NCBI GenBank assembly: GCA_023213395.1
Contig: CM041465.1
Coordinates: 143,661,741-143,725,740, forward strand
Length of the DNA stretch: 64,000 nt
From: Cycas panzhihuaensis
Taxonomy: Eukaryota > Cycadophyta
Direction: 5' to 3'
Shown in pieces: positions 42,498-54,853 of this stretch. Under the pieces are notes generated by a model. That model saw only the letters and a list, made by a program, of their open reading frames with translations. It searched no databases and was not told where the DNA came from. The translations under genes were made by a program, and so were the position numbers. The first letter of the stretch is position 1. The number at the start of each line of letters is the position of its first letter.

Positions 42498-45400
42498 ATC
42501 TTAAAGGTTGACCTTTAGCCAACCTTTATTAGGATATTTCTTCTCCTAAGTGCTCCTTGAGATAGTAAAAAATGATAACCGTAACTACTTCATTCTATCC
42601 AATATGGCAAGCAAATTAAAAGAGAATCTCACAAGAATATAAGAGCACCAAATGATCACCAAAATAGAGAAAACCACAACACAATCTTTATAAAAAGTTA
42701 TATCAAGATGACCATCATTTATAATCTATGACCCTCATATAGATAAAAGTAGGTCTTTCACATGTAATCCTATTAGTAGCCTAAGTGGCCTTACATTCTA
42801 TTGGACAACATAATGGCCTTGCATACATTGGATAGCTTATCGGCTCATGCACAAAGTTCCATAATTAACTTTATCTCTTAACCTCCTAATATCTCTCTGT
42901 ATCATAGTGTTTTACATAACTTAGTAATATGAGTTATGTAACATTTATGAAGAGGTCTCTTTATTTGTATGCTTAAATAAAAATAGGTAAATTAAACGAA
43001 CTTACAAATTAAACTTCTTCACATATGAATAATAAAATAAAATAAACAAGTATAAGCACTCTAATCAATCAAATAAGTCAAGAAAAAAATTCCCTATTTA
43101 ACTTCAAAAATATCACAAGAAGCCTTCTAATAGGTGGAAGGATTATTGGGGGTCTTTAACCCAAAGTAAACATCTTAGAGTTCTCCTATTTCTACTAAAA
43201 AAAACTTTCTATAGATAAAACTTTAATCTATACCTCTATTCCCACACAAAAAAATGAGTAATCTATGTCACATTAGCTATAGATTGGGAGGAATGATGAG
43301 TGTGGGGCCTTAAGAGAGGTTAGACCCTATATTAATGACCCTATCACGGGTTAACCACTAAGGACTCCCTCACCTAGTCATGATCCATCTATGAGTATGA
43401 ATGACCTAGGGATGCCTACATTTGATTCAGATGAGTTCCCACACTTAAAGGTGAAGTTATAAAGAGGTAGCCACTCTCAACCTAAATCATAATGGCAAGC
43501 CACCTCTTTTATTATTCAAAATATAGATGGAAAGAAAATAATCTCAAGGAATAAGTAGTTTATACACTAGGGATGTTAAGTCTTAATCAATCAAAAGACT
43601 CCTAATAATGAGAAGTATTTGTCCCTATGAGAGGATAAGCTTATACAGTACGGATGCTAAGTCCTAAATGATCAAGAAATTCCTAAATAAATGGATGGAA
43701 TCTATCATAGGGGACTAAACAAAAGTAATCCATATCTACTTGAAAGTCTAGCATACAATTTAAGATTAAATATAAACAGTAATTATATATGCAATACAGT
43801 AATCAAATCATGCATAAATGGATTATGAAAGAAAGAAACTAAGTACATAAGTAAAAAAGGATTCCAAGTTCTTTCATTATAGTTATGATTATGTGAGTTA
43901 CTATTCTTTCATTTATGTTTTAATCTTTTATGGCCTACTTAGTAGATAGTCTAAGGAACATACAATTACAACTTTTAATTACAAATCAAGCATCCACTTA
44001 CTATAAGAAAAACAAAGAAGAAAGATTAATCAATAATTTAGAAAGTGATATGAGTGAAAGTTCATACCCTTTTCTTTTCCTTATTTTCTTTGTTTATGAA
44101 AACTTAAAAACAAAAAAGAAAGTTGCCAAAATATGGGAATAAAGTAAGTACCTTTTAATGAAGTTATGAAGTAATAAATTCACCCTCTTATAATGACTAC
44201 TACTTTAAAGATAATAGATCAAATAAATAATAGCATTTAATATTTAAACCATCATGTTTAAGAGAAAAATCTAAAAGCAACTTTAGAAATATAACAAAAT
44301 TCTGGCAATATTTTTATTACACGAGGAATTTGATAATGGAGGAATACTTTAAGTTGCCCAAAACTATATGGATGAGAGTAAGGATAATCAAGTAATCAAA
44401 AAACACCCTTTCTTATCATTCATCTCTTTACAAAGAATTAGCTTGGTTTGTTTAACCCTTTATTAGGACTAACTTATTTATGAATTATGAATAGGAATAA
44501 GAAAAAGGGGTAAAATTTGATCCATCTTAATAGTAGTCAATATTATGGATTAAAACTAGTTTAATCACTGAAAATGACCCCTTTTAATGCTTCTAATAGC
44601 ATGATAATAAGATGTAGATCAAAACTAGTTTGAACCCTAAATCAAATCACTCAATAAACTAAAAGAAACAAATAAGCCTTGACTAAAATTGACAAACATA
44701 GCAAAGAAAAACTCTTTTTTTTTTTTTTTTTTTATTGTGATAAAGCAAACTACTCTAATTAGAAAAATAAACATTGAATTACAAAGAAAGATACTTTAAA
44801 TCTAATGAAAATATGTGTAATATGCCTTAGATCAACATTATATTCTTGTTCAACATGTTGTGAAAAGCTCCAAACACCATGAGAATGATAAATTTGATAG
44901 TAATCGATGTTATGAGAAAGAAGATAGTGCCCAAAAGACCTATGGAAACTAAGAGAAGAGACCCTAACAAGTGGGTGGAGGGGTGAATCTGAGAACTACC
45001 AAATAATTAAGACAAAGATGGACCTCCAATCTTTCTATTAGACTTCACAAAATTCTAAGAATATGGCTTCTAATCTACTTTAAATAGTAATAGATTAGTA
45101 GCAAGGAGTGTTGAAAAAAATTTGGCAACACTTCATTGCATCAAAAGATCTCTCCTTTCCTTTGAAAATGCATGAGGATTTATAGAATAAGAGAGGAAGG
45201 ATGATCAATGAGAAAACCATGGTCTTTACCCATGGTTTAGTTATTTTTTCTCAATCAAATCTTGCATGGAGGAAGATAAGATAGTCATAGATTATTTAGG
45301 GAAAGTGGGAAGGTACCAGACTATGAATCTAGGGAGAAATCATATCAAAATACATGAGAAAACCACATTTTATTTCTTAATTTATAGATATGATAGTCAA

Positions 45401-46330
45401 AAATATGGCAAATAACTAAAAATCTGATAATATGAATAAAACATAAAATGTTGCAAGTTGTTGTTTTTATTTATATTGTCACATTTTTAGCATTACCAAA
45501 AATGTAAAAAATAAGAAGGCCAAAAAAGACAGAAATAGAGAATAGAAATTGATAAAACAAACTTGTTGAGCCCTCTAAAAAAGGTAATGGCTTTAATACA
45601 GACCAAATTACGATAAGAAAATATTAAAAAGTGGTAGAAATAAGACTAAAATCGATCATAATTGTTGATAATATTGAAAAAGAAATGATCAAAAAGGGAA
45701 GACTCATAGTATTTATATGAACCATGTTAGATAAGAGCATTGAATCATGTCATAGTATCAATCATCAACAAATGGAGATCATCAAAACCGCATACATTTA
45801 ATCATCTAATTAGTAATCCTTCAACTCTCATAACTTGGAATAAAACAATGAATGAATACTCACATCCTAACCAAATCATTTTAAATCAAGCATCAACCAA
45901 AGTAGATCAGAGAACTAAACTACTAACTAAGTGATATTTGTTGAATAAATGCAAACCATGACTAGTAAATAGTTTGAGCAAACAAATCAAGACATGAACC
46001 TAACCATATTAAAAGAGCTAGTTATAATGAAATATTTACCCCCTTGTCACTAAAAGCTCTTGTTAATAGAAGAGAGTAAGATGGTGAATGGCAGTAACTT
46101 AACTTATAAGATTGAATGAAGTTTAAAATTGAATGTATTGAGTTCATTTCCTAATCTATAAGTAAAGTTTAGATTAGATGATGAGTCTCTAACATGGGAA
46201 AGTACTGAGGAAAGTTCCATTAGAATGGAATAAGGGTGGTTTGATAAAGCCCTTTATGCATTCATATTTTGAACTTAAACTTGATAATAAGGTGCCCATC
46301 ATGTTGATGGGGCTTTTAAAGGGATGGTTG
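42498..46330. other. Unclassified AT-rich DNA after copia F
   Basis: May begin with the remainder of the H LTR, but no landmark proves it. No LTR pair, PBS or retroelement protein was found. ORFs at 43930-44142 and 45740-45934 are short, Lys/Ser/Asn-rich and without recognisable motif. A pure T tract of roughly 25 bases lies at about 44709-44733. Confidence 0.5.
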
Positions 46331-46582
46331 CTATAGTTTAGCCTCTTTGGCAACTATTTTTAGAGGTGTGGATAACATAGATTAATCTAATTAGCAATGC
46401 TTTAGATGAATAATTACCATAGTTTAGCATCATTAGTAGTACTTTGGAGGTGTGGCTACCATAGTTTAACCTCATTGGTAATGCTTCAAAGGAATAACTA
46501 CCATAGTTTATCCTCACTAACAGTGCTTCAAAGGAGTAATTAACATAGTTTAACCTCATTAGTAGTGTTTTAGAGGATCTTG
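46331..46582. repeat. 42-bp minisatellite, about six copies
   Basis: Copies begin near 46331, 46375, 46417, 46459, 46501 and 46543, each with C(C/A)ATAGTTTA.CCTCATT followed by AGTAATGCTT(C/T)AAAGGA. Since 42 is divisible by three, the minus strand stays open for 73 codons as a 14-residue repeat (RLNYGSYSFEALL type). This is best explained by the repeat, not by selection for a protein. Confidence 0.9.
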
Positions 46583-48148
46583 CAATAGAAGGAGGCCTAG
46601 GGGCTAGAAATGTGAAATTTAAAATGTGGATGAGAAATGGACTCTATAGAATATAAACATTGATAAGATAAGTAGACTCTATCTCTAGCCTTAATTTTGA
46701 GTCTATCTCAACATAATTACTCTATTAATAGAGGGAAAAAGAGTGAAAAAAGGAACTACAAAATATAATAGAAAGCCTAAGGAAATATTAGAATGTGTAA
46801 GTTAGATCACACGTAGGATGAGAATGCTTAGAAAATAAGGTTGTGAGGGATCTAGTCATCATTAAGGGAGAGCCATTTTATAAACCAAAATGGTTCCTTT
46901 TAGATTCATTTTCGCATGTAGGTGTGAGGATCTAGAGCTATTATTCGCCATTGGGATCATGAATATAGAGTTTCAAAGATCCATATTAATGAGCAGAGGA
47001 TACCATTAGACTCAGAGAGTCAAGATACATCAAGGGATATAGTATCCAGTAAGTCTTTTATTGATTTTTTTTTCCTCAATTTTATTCCAAAAATGTGGCA
47101 AAATTCAAAAAAAATGGGAATTGTCCATTAAAAATATAGGATACCAATCAAAAATATAAAAACAAAGTAAAGGCCAATTTATAAAATCCTTTTTTTACTA
47201 GCTTATCATGTTTTTAACTAGCATTTTATATTTTTGGTTATGTTATCATGTTTTTCATTGTGTTATTATGTTTTGGTCAAACTAAGAAAAGTAAAAAAGA
47301 AAGTACTTTATTTAACCTAGGATTTTTTACTTTCTAAGATTAATTACATATTCTAACTTATGTTTGACAAGCTATTAAGAGGATCAACGTGCAAGAGAAT
47401 GAGGGATGTTCCATTGAGCCAATTCTTGGAGCACTATCAGCTATTGAATGGCAACTTTTAAGAAAATATAATTTGGCTTAGGTTAGTTGCTCCATTTAAT
47501 TGGTAATGGAGTATGAGTTGCTCAAGGATTTTGTTAGTTTATGGGTTCTTGATGAGCAGATATTTAGAGTACATATTTAAACTAACTATGCCCTCTTCTA
47601 ACATTAGCCAGGTCTCAAACCTTGTTGTTTGTTATTAGAGTTTGATTATTTGATTACATGGTAACTTAATGACTACTTAGCATAATGGCTGAGTGAATTC
47701 ATACTAATTATGTATGTGTTTCACTTATATTCTCGATGATGCAAAGATCATAAAAGTATCCATTAATTTTAAAAAATTCTAACCTCCTTTAGAACTTTAA
47801 TTAGTTTCTATTGTTCATCCTTTTACGTTTTGATGCATTTATTTTCTCCTCAAAATCCATCTTTGTGCATTAACTATCCCTCTATTGCTTCAACACATCA
47901 CTCTATAACATGCTTTATTTTGGTATTTTTGAGTTTTTCTAATGAAAATCATTATTTTTGGGCCTCCTTTAATTCATCGTATTTTTTTTTTCAAAGATCA
48001 CATTTTTAATATTACCCAAAAATGCAACCTTCTTTATCAAACATGTGCTTCATATAACTAAAAATGCAAACTTCTCTTGGTCACATTTTTAATGGATTTT
48101 TCATTGTAGTTTTTATTGGAATTAATGCTCATATGAGGACGAGATAAG
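46583..48148. other. Unclassified AT-rich DNA before copia I
   Basis: No gene or terminal repeat recognised on either strand. Homopolymer-rich; several short T and A tracts (47060, 47980). Confidence 0.5.
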
Positions 48149-48425
48149 TGATGAGTCATCAAGGCTAATGACAAATGTCATAGGAGTTATTAAAGTTCTA
48201 AATAGGCTTATGACAAGTGTTAGGGCAATAACAATTTCTTTTATGGATTGTTATTGATCCCAAGTGTATATTAAGGTTATAGTTTGTGTAATGTAAACAA
48301 TTAAAGATCCTTCTTAATGAATGGGATATAATATTATAGGTAAAATAATTCTACTTATTATCTATATATCTTCTTATTTATGTTATGAGTATGCTTGGTT
48401 CCATGATTCGATCCCTTAAACCACA
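48149..48425 (+). repeat. 5' LTR of copia I
   Basis: The 3' boundary is firm (CCACA followed by the PBS). The 5' boundary is the TGATGAGTCATCAAGG start, chosen for its TG and because the length (277 bp) is usual; other TG positions are possible. Confidence 0.6.
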
Positions 48426-48427
48426 TT

Positions 48428-48443
48428 TGGTATTAGAGCCAAG
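48428..48443 (+). promoter_or_regulatory. Primer binding site of copia I
   Basis: TGGTATTAGAGCCAAG, one mismatch from TGGTATCAGAGCCA, two bases after the LTR. Confidence 0.88.
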
Positions 48444-50130
48444 TTAAGTTATGGGTTATATATCATTTTTATAGCTAGTAATATATATATAATTATGTAG
48501 GTTTATTTATAAAATTCTACTAATGTTGTTAATTCTATTGAGAGTTTAAATTAATACATTATGAGGTTTATATAGTAGTGTATAGGCTACTAAAAATAAA
48601 TCTACTATTATTAGTGGTGGAGATTTGAAGGAGGTCAAATAGGAAGTCTATATATTGTAATTCTTTTACAAATGTGGCATATTGTAAGAGCCTTTATTCT
48701 AAATTTATTAAAAGTAGAGGACTAGAAGAAGAAATATAAGGTTTAGCACTCTCCCTCCTAAATAATCCATGCCTTTAGATCCTTATAATTTGGCATGGCT
48801 ACCCTTCAAATCTATTGTGTAGCTACATGCACCTGTCATTACCTTAAAATTTTATCTCTCATTCACTTCATTTGGTTCATAATTGTGTATTTGTCAACCA
48901 TTTTTTTAGTGAGGATAAATATGAAGGGCTATTTCCTTATCCAGATTTCTTTCGTAGTCCTCAAAATCCATATTCTCATTTCCTTATAGATTTGATTAGG
49001 AAGGAGTGGGAAAACTAAGAGGGCATAATCTAAGGAAATGCATACCAAGCCATGGCACAAGGGGGTTGAAATGAAGTGAGTCCAAGTATCTCATCCCATC
49101 ATTAATATGTAGACTTGTAGATATTTAATCTGATTGAACCAAATGGTGTCAATATGTATCAAGAATTAGGTAATGATAGAATTACTGAAATGTCACATTG
49201 AGATTATTTGTCATTATCTAGGATGAATTAGGGATTGATCTATAATTTCATATAACAAAACAACTACCTATATTCACGTTCCAAAATGGCACTCTAACAC
49301 ATTCAAGGGGAGATAATAAGTGTGGTAATATAAGCAATCATATCGTCCTTCAAAGTTTGAGCTAATAATAGTCAAGCTTGATATATATTTCACTAGTAGT
49401 CAAAGATTCCAGCTAGGGGATTGATTCCTTCAATTCTTGAATTCTAACTGGCATTATTACATTGGATTAATATTTCAATATATGCTAAATTTCAACAACT
49501 AGCAAGTTTCTCTAATAATTATTTTTGAACTATCAATTGTTTCACTTGAGGAAAAAGGAATTTAATACTAAACACAACATGACAAATAGGAGAAGAATGC
49601 TACTATAATGTAGAGATCTAATATAATGAATGGAAGATTGAGCTATGTTTAATAGAGTCCCAACTAGTCTATAAAAAGTGACATACATTCATTTGGAAAA
49701 TTAGCAAAGACATTGAATTAAAGTGATTATAATAGGGACAAAATCGGGAGATATCATCATTATCAAACCAACTTTAGAATAAAAGTATTTCTTATGATTT
49801 TGTAACGTTTAATGCATTAAATTATTTTTAATGTTGCTTTTAGGTTCGAAGCCACCTTATGCATTAGCTCATAGTCACATAGGATGTAAAGGAGCTAGGC
49901 CATTTTCTAAGTCATAGAGGAGACCTTTATAAAAATAAATGACACCTTTTCATTATACCTTTTCATGTTCTTTGTATTGAGCATGGCTGTATGATATATT
50001 TCTAGCTCCCTACTTGGTGTCTAAAGATTTTGTATGATTTATCGACACTCTATGTAATGATCAAGAACTGAAACTATGAGTATATTATGTTAAGGTATCT
50101 AATATTCTTTTTCCTACTATGTCATTTTCA
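48444..50130 (+). other. Long leader of copia I
   Basis: About 1.7 kb between PBS and gag, longer than usual for copia. It may include an unrecognised insertion. The ORF at 48795-48989 shows no retroelement motif. Nothing else is identified. Confidence 0.45.
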
Positions 50131-50880
50131 TAAATATTAGGGGAACTCTATTTTCTCCTTTAGATAATCTTACTAGTGCTAAAAACTATAGCACCTAGAA
50201 ACATCAAATGATGGACCTATTATAAATGAATGGACTATGGTCATTAGTATAAGGAAAAGTCTCAAAACCTAATGAAAAGATTGCCACACAATTGGAGAAA
50301 GAAAATTATGAAGCTATATTTAATTGTTCACTAGGTTGAATAAACATGTCTATTAGTGGGTTTTTAGTAGAACATGTAAAAAAATCCCAAACACCTAAGG
50401 AGGCATTGGACTCAATTATTTCTACCTTTGAAACAAAGAATGATAAAAGAATAATAATATTAAAGAATTAATTATATAATTTAAAAATGATAAGTTCTTT
50501 AATTGAATATCTTTAAGTAGTTAAAAGCATAAGCAATCAACTAGAAAATATTAGAGAAGTCCTGGATGATAAAGATCTTATAGTAGTTATTCTTAGAAGT
50601 CTATTAAACAAGTTTTATAACATGATAATAATTTTTTGTTTATTATATAAGGTAGGAATTACTTCTTTTAATGAGTTGAAAGCATTACTTTTCCAACATG
50701 AGTAGATTTTAATGGATAGTATTACAAAATATTTAGGAGTCTTCTTAGCTAAATCAAAGGAATAAAATGTTATTAAGGAGACTCAACAGTAACCACCTTT
50801 TATTTAAAAAGATAAACAAAAGTTATGATTTTATTATAAAAAACTAGGTAATTTCAAAAAAAAATAGTAAGAAATAGCAT
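50131..50880 (+). pseudogene. gag of copia I
   Basis: SAKNYSTxKHQMMDLL, then KIATQLEKENYEAIFNCSLG, EHVKKSQTPKEALDSIISTF, ILKNxLYNLKMISSLIEYL, KSISNQLENIREVLDDKDLI and ILRSLLNKFYNMIIIF. This follows the (A...W..L...), L...L..LKM....I.EY......I...L......D..... L..LP..Y pattern of UBN2 gag. Ends with a Lys-rich segment and a degraded zinc-knuckle-like CFYYKKLGNFKKN (C..C...GH....C with three ligands lost). Confidence 0.75.
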
Positions 50881-50984
50881 GTTTATTAGAAAAAGAAGAA
50901 AGATCGACGACATACTTTTTATGATGAGTCATCCAGTTCATTTCATATTAGCAAAACTCTTTTCTTGGCAATCACACAAAGTAG

Positions 50985-51250
50985 TTTTAGAAATGAATAG
51001 TACATTGATTCAAGAGATTCTAAGCATTTGGCTAGCAAAATTAATTAGTTCAGACATATGCAAGAAGTAATTGGTTATACTATTACATTAGGAAATAATG
51101 TAATGCTCAAAGTTAAGGGGATAGGATAAATCCCATTCATTACTCTTGATGGAGAAGATTATTACATTAAAAATGTAATGTATGTGCTCAGCTTAAAAGT
51201 AAATTTGATTTCAGTTAACTAGATTGAGGATAGTAAGATGAATGTACTCT
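50985..51250 (+). pseudogene. Aspartic protease of copia I
   Basis: A reading with IDSRDSKHLASKINxF (DSG.S.H; Gly lost) at about 51006-51050, then YTITLGNNVMLKVKGIG and YYIKNVMYVLSLKVNLISV, the usual KG.G......I..V.YVP.L..NL.S series. Stops are frequent. Confidence 0.75.
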
Positions 51251-51379
51251 TTAAAGATAGAGAAGCCAATGTTCATAATCAAAAAGGTAAAGTTATTGTA
51301 AAAGGTGTAAAAGATAGTGGTTTATATCAGCTTCTAGGTAAATCTATAAACTAGAAAGCCTTATCTGCTAACATATCTT

Positions 51380-52050
51380 ATAAATCCCAATTATGGCATA
51401 AAAGAATGAGTTATTTAGATTACTATAGTATTAGATTGATAAATAAATTATAGTATATGGCCTTCTAATGTTAAAAGTATTGAAATACAGTTATCATTAT
51501 TGCATGTACAAAACAATGACATAAATAAAAGGCATCTAAAGATAGGAGGGCATCTAAAAAATTAAGTCTTATACACTCAAATATTTATCTTTTACCAACC
51601 ACTTTGTTTGGAGATGCAAAATATCTCTTAACCTTCATTGATAATTATTCCAAGAAAAGCTAGGTTTATCCTTTGAAGAATAAGTCTCAAATGCTTGAAA
51701 CATTTAAGAAGTTCAAAGCAAAAATGGAGAATGAAAGTGGACAAAAAATTATGGTATTAAGGTCAAATAATGGGGGATAATTTATCTCCAAAATATTTAT
51801 CAAGTTTCACAAGAGCCATAATATAAAGTAGATAAATTAGTAAGACATGTTAGCTAAGAGTATAAATAAATTATTTCTTGAAAAGGCCAAGCTATTAATG
51901 AAGATGAAGAACCTCTTAGATATTGTTTTAGTAGAAGTAATATGTATAGCAGCTTAAGTATTAAATAGGAGTATAACTAAAATCTTAAGGGATAAAACAC
52001 ATAAAGAATCATGATTAGATCATAAGCCTATAGTTAATCAACTTAGAATC
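51380..52050 (+). pseudogene. Integrase of copia I, truncated by G2
   Basis: SQLWHKRMSYLDYYSIRLIN (GAG-pre-integrase), LSLIHSNIYLLPTTLFGDAK (first Asp now Asn), YLLTFIDNYSKKSxVYPLKN, KMENESGQKIMVLRSNNGGx (second Asp now Asn), then NRSITKILRDKTHKES. The G2 LTR starts at 52051 within the C-terminal part. Confidence 0.85.
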
Positions 52051-54778
52051 TATTTCCTGGCTACCAGGAATGGATACAGACAGGTCGACTCAGGTAAGCA
52101 CATGTATGCTTCTTCCTTTTCACTTCTACTATTTCTTTAGAAAGGTTGACAGGAGTGTTGCCTCATTGCATGACTGACTGCTTCATTTGTATGATCACCT
52201 TGCATCCATTTGGCTTGATCATGTTGCTTGTCATATTGTGAGCCTATGACGACCCAGTGGGACCGACCTTTCTGCAAGGTAGGCATCCTCCATGGCACTT
52301 TACGACCCTCTGCGCTACCTCCACATTGCCTCAAGCCTTATTTGATTTATATAACCCATTCATGCCCTGATTTTGAGCTTTTATCACCTCGTTTCCAGGA
52401 CCTTTAGCCCTTTGATTCCCCTTTTGGCCTTGTTCATATGCCTTTTAGACTGTCCTAGCCACGTGGATAGGAGGGACAGCCCCTCCTAGGCCTACCACAT
52501 CACCTTCTAAGGCTCCCAGAATCCAGATTATTACCATTTTAGCTTTTTGGTCTCACACCGCTGTAAACTTAGTGGTACCGCAAAGTTTACCATGGTGCGA
52601 CTGTTGTAAGTTGTTTTTAAAAAACTGCCATGGCAATTCTCGCTTTTCCCACGGAATCACCACATGGCCTCGTGCCCTATTTGCTTGTTTAGGGTTGGGT
52701 TGGGTATAAATCCCAAAACCATTATCGTTTTACTCTTCTTTGATGATTTTTGGCTCTTCAACACAACTATTTCTTGCTACAATTTTTGCTTCTTCTTTCT
52801 TCCTTCTAGAGGTGCATCTATAGGCCTACGTTTCCTATAACTCCAGCCTAGGATCCGCCGTAATGGCCCTTCTTCATAGTGGGAAGCTTCTCTCTAGGTG
52901 TTCTCAAGTAAGTTTAGGTGTGTTTCTCTTCTAAATTGCCTCAACAAGTGTCTCTTTCAGCTGCCTCTTGGGATATCTCCTGCAAAACCCTACAGGAACT
53001 CTCCTCTCCACTGGTTGCAGGGGTAAATCTGCCCTATATTCAGCCTAGCACATCCTCTAGAACCTTTTTTTAGGATTTATGGTATGTTATCTCTATGTTA
53101 GACTTATTTCCTAGTTTGCTTGCTTGCTTTCTTCATGCTTGACTGTAGCAAACACTGTTTCCATTGAGTTTGACCTATTATTTCTAGGTTTTCACCTTTT
53201 CTCTGCTAGTTTTCCTTAAGGAAGCAGTAGGAGAAGATCCATAAAGGTTGGGTGAAGGGAGTAAGGCGGGGTAATCCTACTTAGGCCTACTCTTGAAGGG
53301 CAATCCCCTTCCCACATTTCTTCTCCTTCTCCCATGCTTCTCTTGGGTTAATTAGGAGAAGGTAAACCTTTAGGCCTGCACTGGATTATCAACATGTGCA
53401 GCCCTTGCTGCGTTGATTCCAGGCCTGCACACCTCTCCCTTTGACTCTCGCGATGTCCCTAATGCTATTAGGTATCCCTAGGAAATATTGGTAGGGGTTT
53501 GTATGCTGGATTGCTACCCGTAGCCACTCTATTGCCTCTCTACCTCTCCAACACTCTACTACACTTAGCCTCATGTTTCTTGGCTGTCATAAGTTGCTAT
53601 TTGTCCTTGCTTTGCTATGTTAAAGGGTTTTGTGGAGAACCTAGTGGAGGATTGGCTATCCTGAGGCTTCCCTTCACTCCTTCTTGCTTGATGCTCATGT
53701 TTGCTTGAGAGAAGATTGGAGTCATTTATAGTAGTTATTTTCCTAACTTGATATAACGATTTGGCATATACACCACATATACTTGCATCTATATATATAA
53801 TTATTTTGTAGCCCCTCCTTGGAGGGGATAAGTCTTTGTATATGCAGGTTAGAGTGGTTTTGAGGGAAAGGAAAAGGCCTCCAAATCTGGGTATGCTTTA
53901 TCTTCTTTTCCTTTCATTCATTTCATTCACTTCCTTTTGTTTCGCTTGATTTTCACAAGGGGAAGGTAAGGAAGCCCCTGTCCTTCGCGTTAATCTTGGT
54001 CACACATCCACTGGTTGGTGCGAGGGCATGTGTTTCATGTGGGTGAGGTCTCCCATTGACCGCTACACCTCCCGAGTATGTACATCTATCTCTTTATCCC
54101 TCCATTTCCCTTTTTACTTTTATTTAAATCTATGCTCTAGCTAAGTAGATCACATGAAAGAAAAAGGGTAAATGGTATTGATTGCTTACACTTATATGTC
54201 ATATTCTTGTCTCATATAGGAAAAGGACATTATAGGAACCCCCCTTTTTTCCTTCCTCTTCCTATCAGCCTAAGCATATCCTTAAGTGCATTCCACTTAG
54301 CATTGTTTCCTTGCACACATAACACTGGTACTTTTTTTCTTTTGCCCCTTTAGTTGTTAAAGGAAACCTTGGCTTAAGTGCCACTCTCTCCCTCTCTTGG
54401 TTCTATTTGCATCAATCAAATAGCCAAGAGAGACTCGCTTACATTGTAGGTTTTCCCCTACTCTATTCACATTTGTTTCCCTTCATCATAGAGAAACCCC
54501 TTGAGGATTCCTCCACTTCCCTTCCAGCCATACAAGGGTAGGAGGACCTTCCTCTTGAGACCATCCTGGCTACCCCCTGTATGCACTCTCTCTTCTAGAT
54601 TGAGGGCTACTTTAAGGTAGTTGGGTGCCATTCGAAGGTCTCGAACTCTTACTCCGGTACACAGGGCACCCTTCATAGTGCTCTTTTTGCTTGTAGGTTC
54701 TTGCCCACATCTTTGACATTATTATTGACTACCATTATTCCTATCGAGCTTAGTGATTATCCCGTAGATGCGCATCCA
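52051..54778 (+). repeat. 5' LTR of G2
   Basis: 2728 bp. Starts TATTTCCTGGC (TG decayed to TA) and ends GCGCATCCA. Holds GGTCGACTCAGGTAAG, the GGTACC palindrome at 52554-52602 and a good TATA box GGGTATAAATCCC (about 52694-52706). It is clearly diverged from the G1 LTRs over its middle part, so G2 is a different subfamily. Confidence 0.92.
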
Positions 54779-54853
54779 CTAGCAACCATACTGGGGACTT
54801 GCCAGTAAGGGAGCTAGTTCCTACCCCTTCTTGTTGGTACTATTACCTTTTTA
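54779..54853 (+). other. G2 post-LTR leader
   Basis: CTAGCAACCATACTGGGGAC followed by TTGCCAGTAAGGGAGCTAG, nearly identical to the G1 leader although the LTRs have diverged. This argues that the region is functional, presumably containing the primer binding site, but the primer tRNA is not identified. Confidence 0.6.

Larger units (their letters stand above)
48149..52050 (+). mobile_element. I: 5' part of a Ty1/copia element, cut by G2
   Basis: 5' LTR (about 48149-48425), PBS (48428-48443), a long leader, gag, protease and integrase, then a break at 52051 where the G2 LTR starts. The rest lies beyond the window. All genes are heavily decayed. Confidence 0.82.

Noticed and set aside
20191-42502. 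Exact target-site duplication for copia F
   Set aside because: Left GTCTC and right ATCTT differ at two positions. Two transitions could explain it, but I do not claim a duplication.
46338-46559. 73-codon minus-strand frame with a 14-residue repeat
   Set aside because: Period 42 is a multiple of three, so any unit without a stop stays open; no start context or neighbours support a gene.
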